From NCBI GenBank assembly GCA_020425885.1, contig JAGQRA010000814.1, forward strand, positions 1 through 6,527: DNA of 6,527 nucleotides. Direction: 5' to 3'. The stretch's first letter is position 1. Each line of letters starts with the position of its first letter. The stretch comes from Planctomycetota bacterium (GTDB lineage: Bacteria > Planctomycetota > UBA1135 > UBA2386). Shown here one piece after another: positions 6,235 to 6,527 of this stretch. The notes beneath the pieces were generated by a model. It did no database searches and was not told the DNA's origin. It saw only the letters and a list, made by a program, of their open reading frames with translations. A program made the translations under genes and the position numbers.

Positions 6235-6527
6235 TTGAGCAAGCGCGACTTCCTTTCGACGGCCGATCTCACCCGTTCTCAACTGGACGACCTGCTGGAC
6301 CTGGCCTCCCGCTCCAAGGGCAAACGCCTGGGACAGGTCCTCGCCGGCAAGACGCTCGGCATGCTGTTCTTCCAGCCGAGCCTGCGCACGCGCGTCTCGT
6401 TCGAGGTGGCGATGGACCAGCTCGGCGGCCACGTCATCAACCTGTCGAGCCACGATCTCTACGAGCTCGAGCCGGCGGAGCAGGCGGTGATGGACGGCCG
6501 CGCCGAGGAGCACGTCAAGGACGCCGC
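6235..6527 (+). CDS. argF': N-acetylornithine carbamoyltransferase-like protein, 5' part
   Basis: The first 97 codons of a carbamoyltransferase gene run off the window. The enzyme transfers a carbamoyl group from carbamoyl phosphate to an amine; in the N-acetylornithine type the product is N-acetylcitrulline, an arginine precursor made in the cytoplasm. The carbamoyl-phosphate motif is S49-L50-R51-T52-R53, followed by V-S-F-E, then L-G-G-H at 63-66. Classical ornithine and aspartate enzymes have S-T-R-T-R; Met or Leu at the second position is typical of the N-acetyl- and N-succinylornithine enzymes. V85-M86-D87-G88 with E91-E92-H93 also matches that group, and Glu91 aligns with the Glu reported to favour acetyl over succinyl substrate. 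The start is the TTG at 6235-6237: residue 1 then aligns with residue 1 of the Xanthomonas enzyme as I remember it, and no in-frame ATG or GTG is close upstream. GGGA three bases before TTG is a poor Shine-Dalgarno. Family placement is sure; the substrate type is inferred. Confidence 0.82.
   Translation, partial: MSKRDFLSTADLTRSQLDDLLDLASRSKGKRLGQVLAGKTLGMLFFQPSLRTRVSFEVAMDQLGGHVINLSSHDLYELEPAEQAVMDGRAEEHVKDA

Overview
This 6.5 kb window is high-GC bacterial DNA (about two thirds G+C by eye). It reads as an ordinary chromosomal segment of a planctomycete-like bacterium. I infer that lineage from three adjacent exported proteins: a beta-helix protein, a laminin-B-type protein and a Cys-rich protein. 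All three end in related C-terminal modules of a kind I remember as common in some deep-branching Planctomycetota. No phylogenetic marker here was tested against a database.

Layout. Positions 4-2842 (minus strand) hold three genes for exported proteins without recognised enzymatic function. In transcription order they are the laminin-B-type protein (1934-2842), the right-handed beta-helix protein (609-1811) and a small Cys-rich protein (4-522). Upstream on the same strand is an MmcQ/YjbR-family protein (2907-3302, or to 3326). A short divergent gap separates it from a plus-strand gene for an exported S9A prolyl oligopeptidase (3399-5510) with a complete catalytic set. One base past its stop codon is the 3' end of a minus-strand tRNA-Ser(CGA) gene (5512-5601), so the two genes face each other tail to tail. 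Upstream of the tRNA on the same strand lies tadA (5731-6201), the tRNA adenosine deaminase. Thirty-three bases away, the 5' end of a divergent carbamoyltransferase gene begins at a TTG codon (6235) and leaves the window. Its sequence points to the N-acetylornithine type (argF'), not classical ornithine or aspartate carbamoyltransferase.

How the genes relate. The first block looks like cell-surface or secreted biology: four of the seven protein genes carry signal peptides, and three share a C-terminal theme. The second block is housekeeping: tRNA supply, tRNA wobble editing and arginine biosynthesis. I see no phage, IS element, CRISPR array, toxin-antitoxin pair or defence cassette. The most notable items are the shared C-terminal module, the argF' type call, and the tight tail-to-tail and head-to-head gene junctions.
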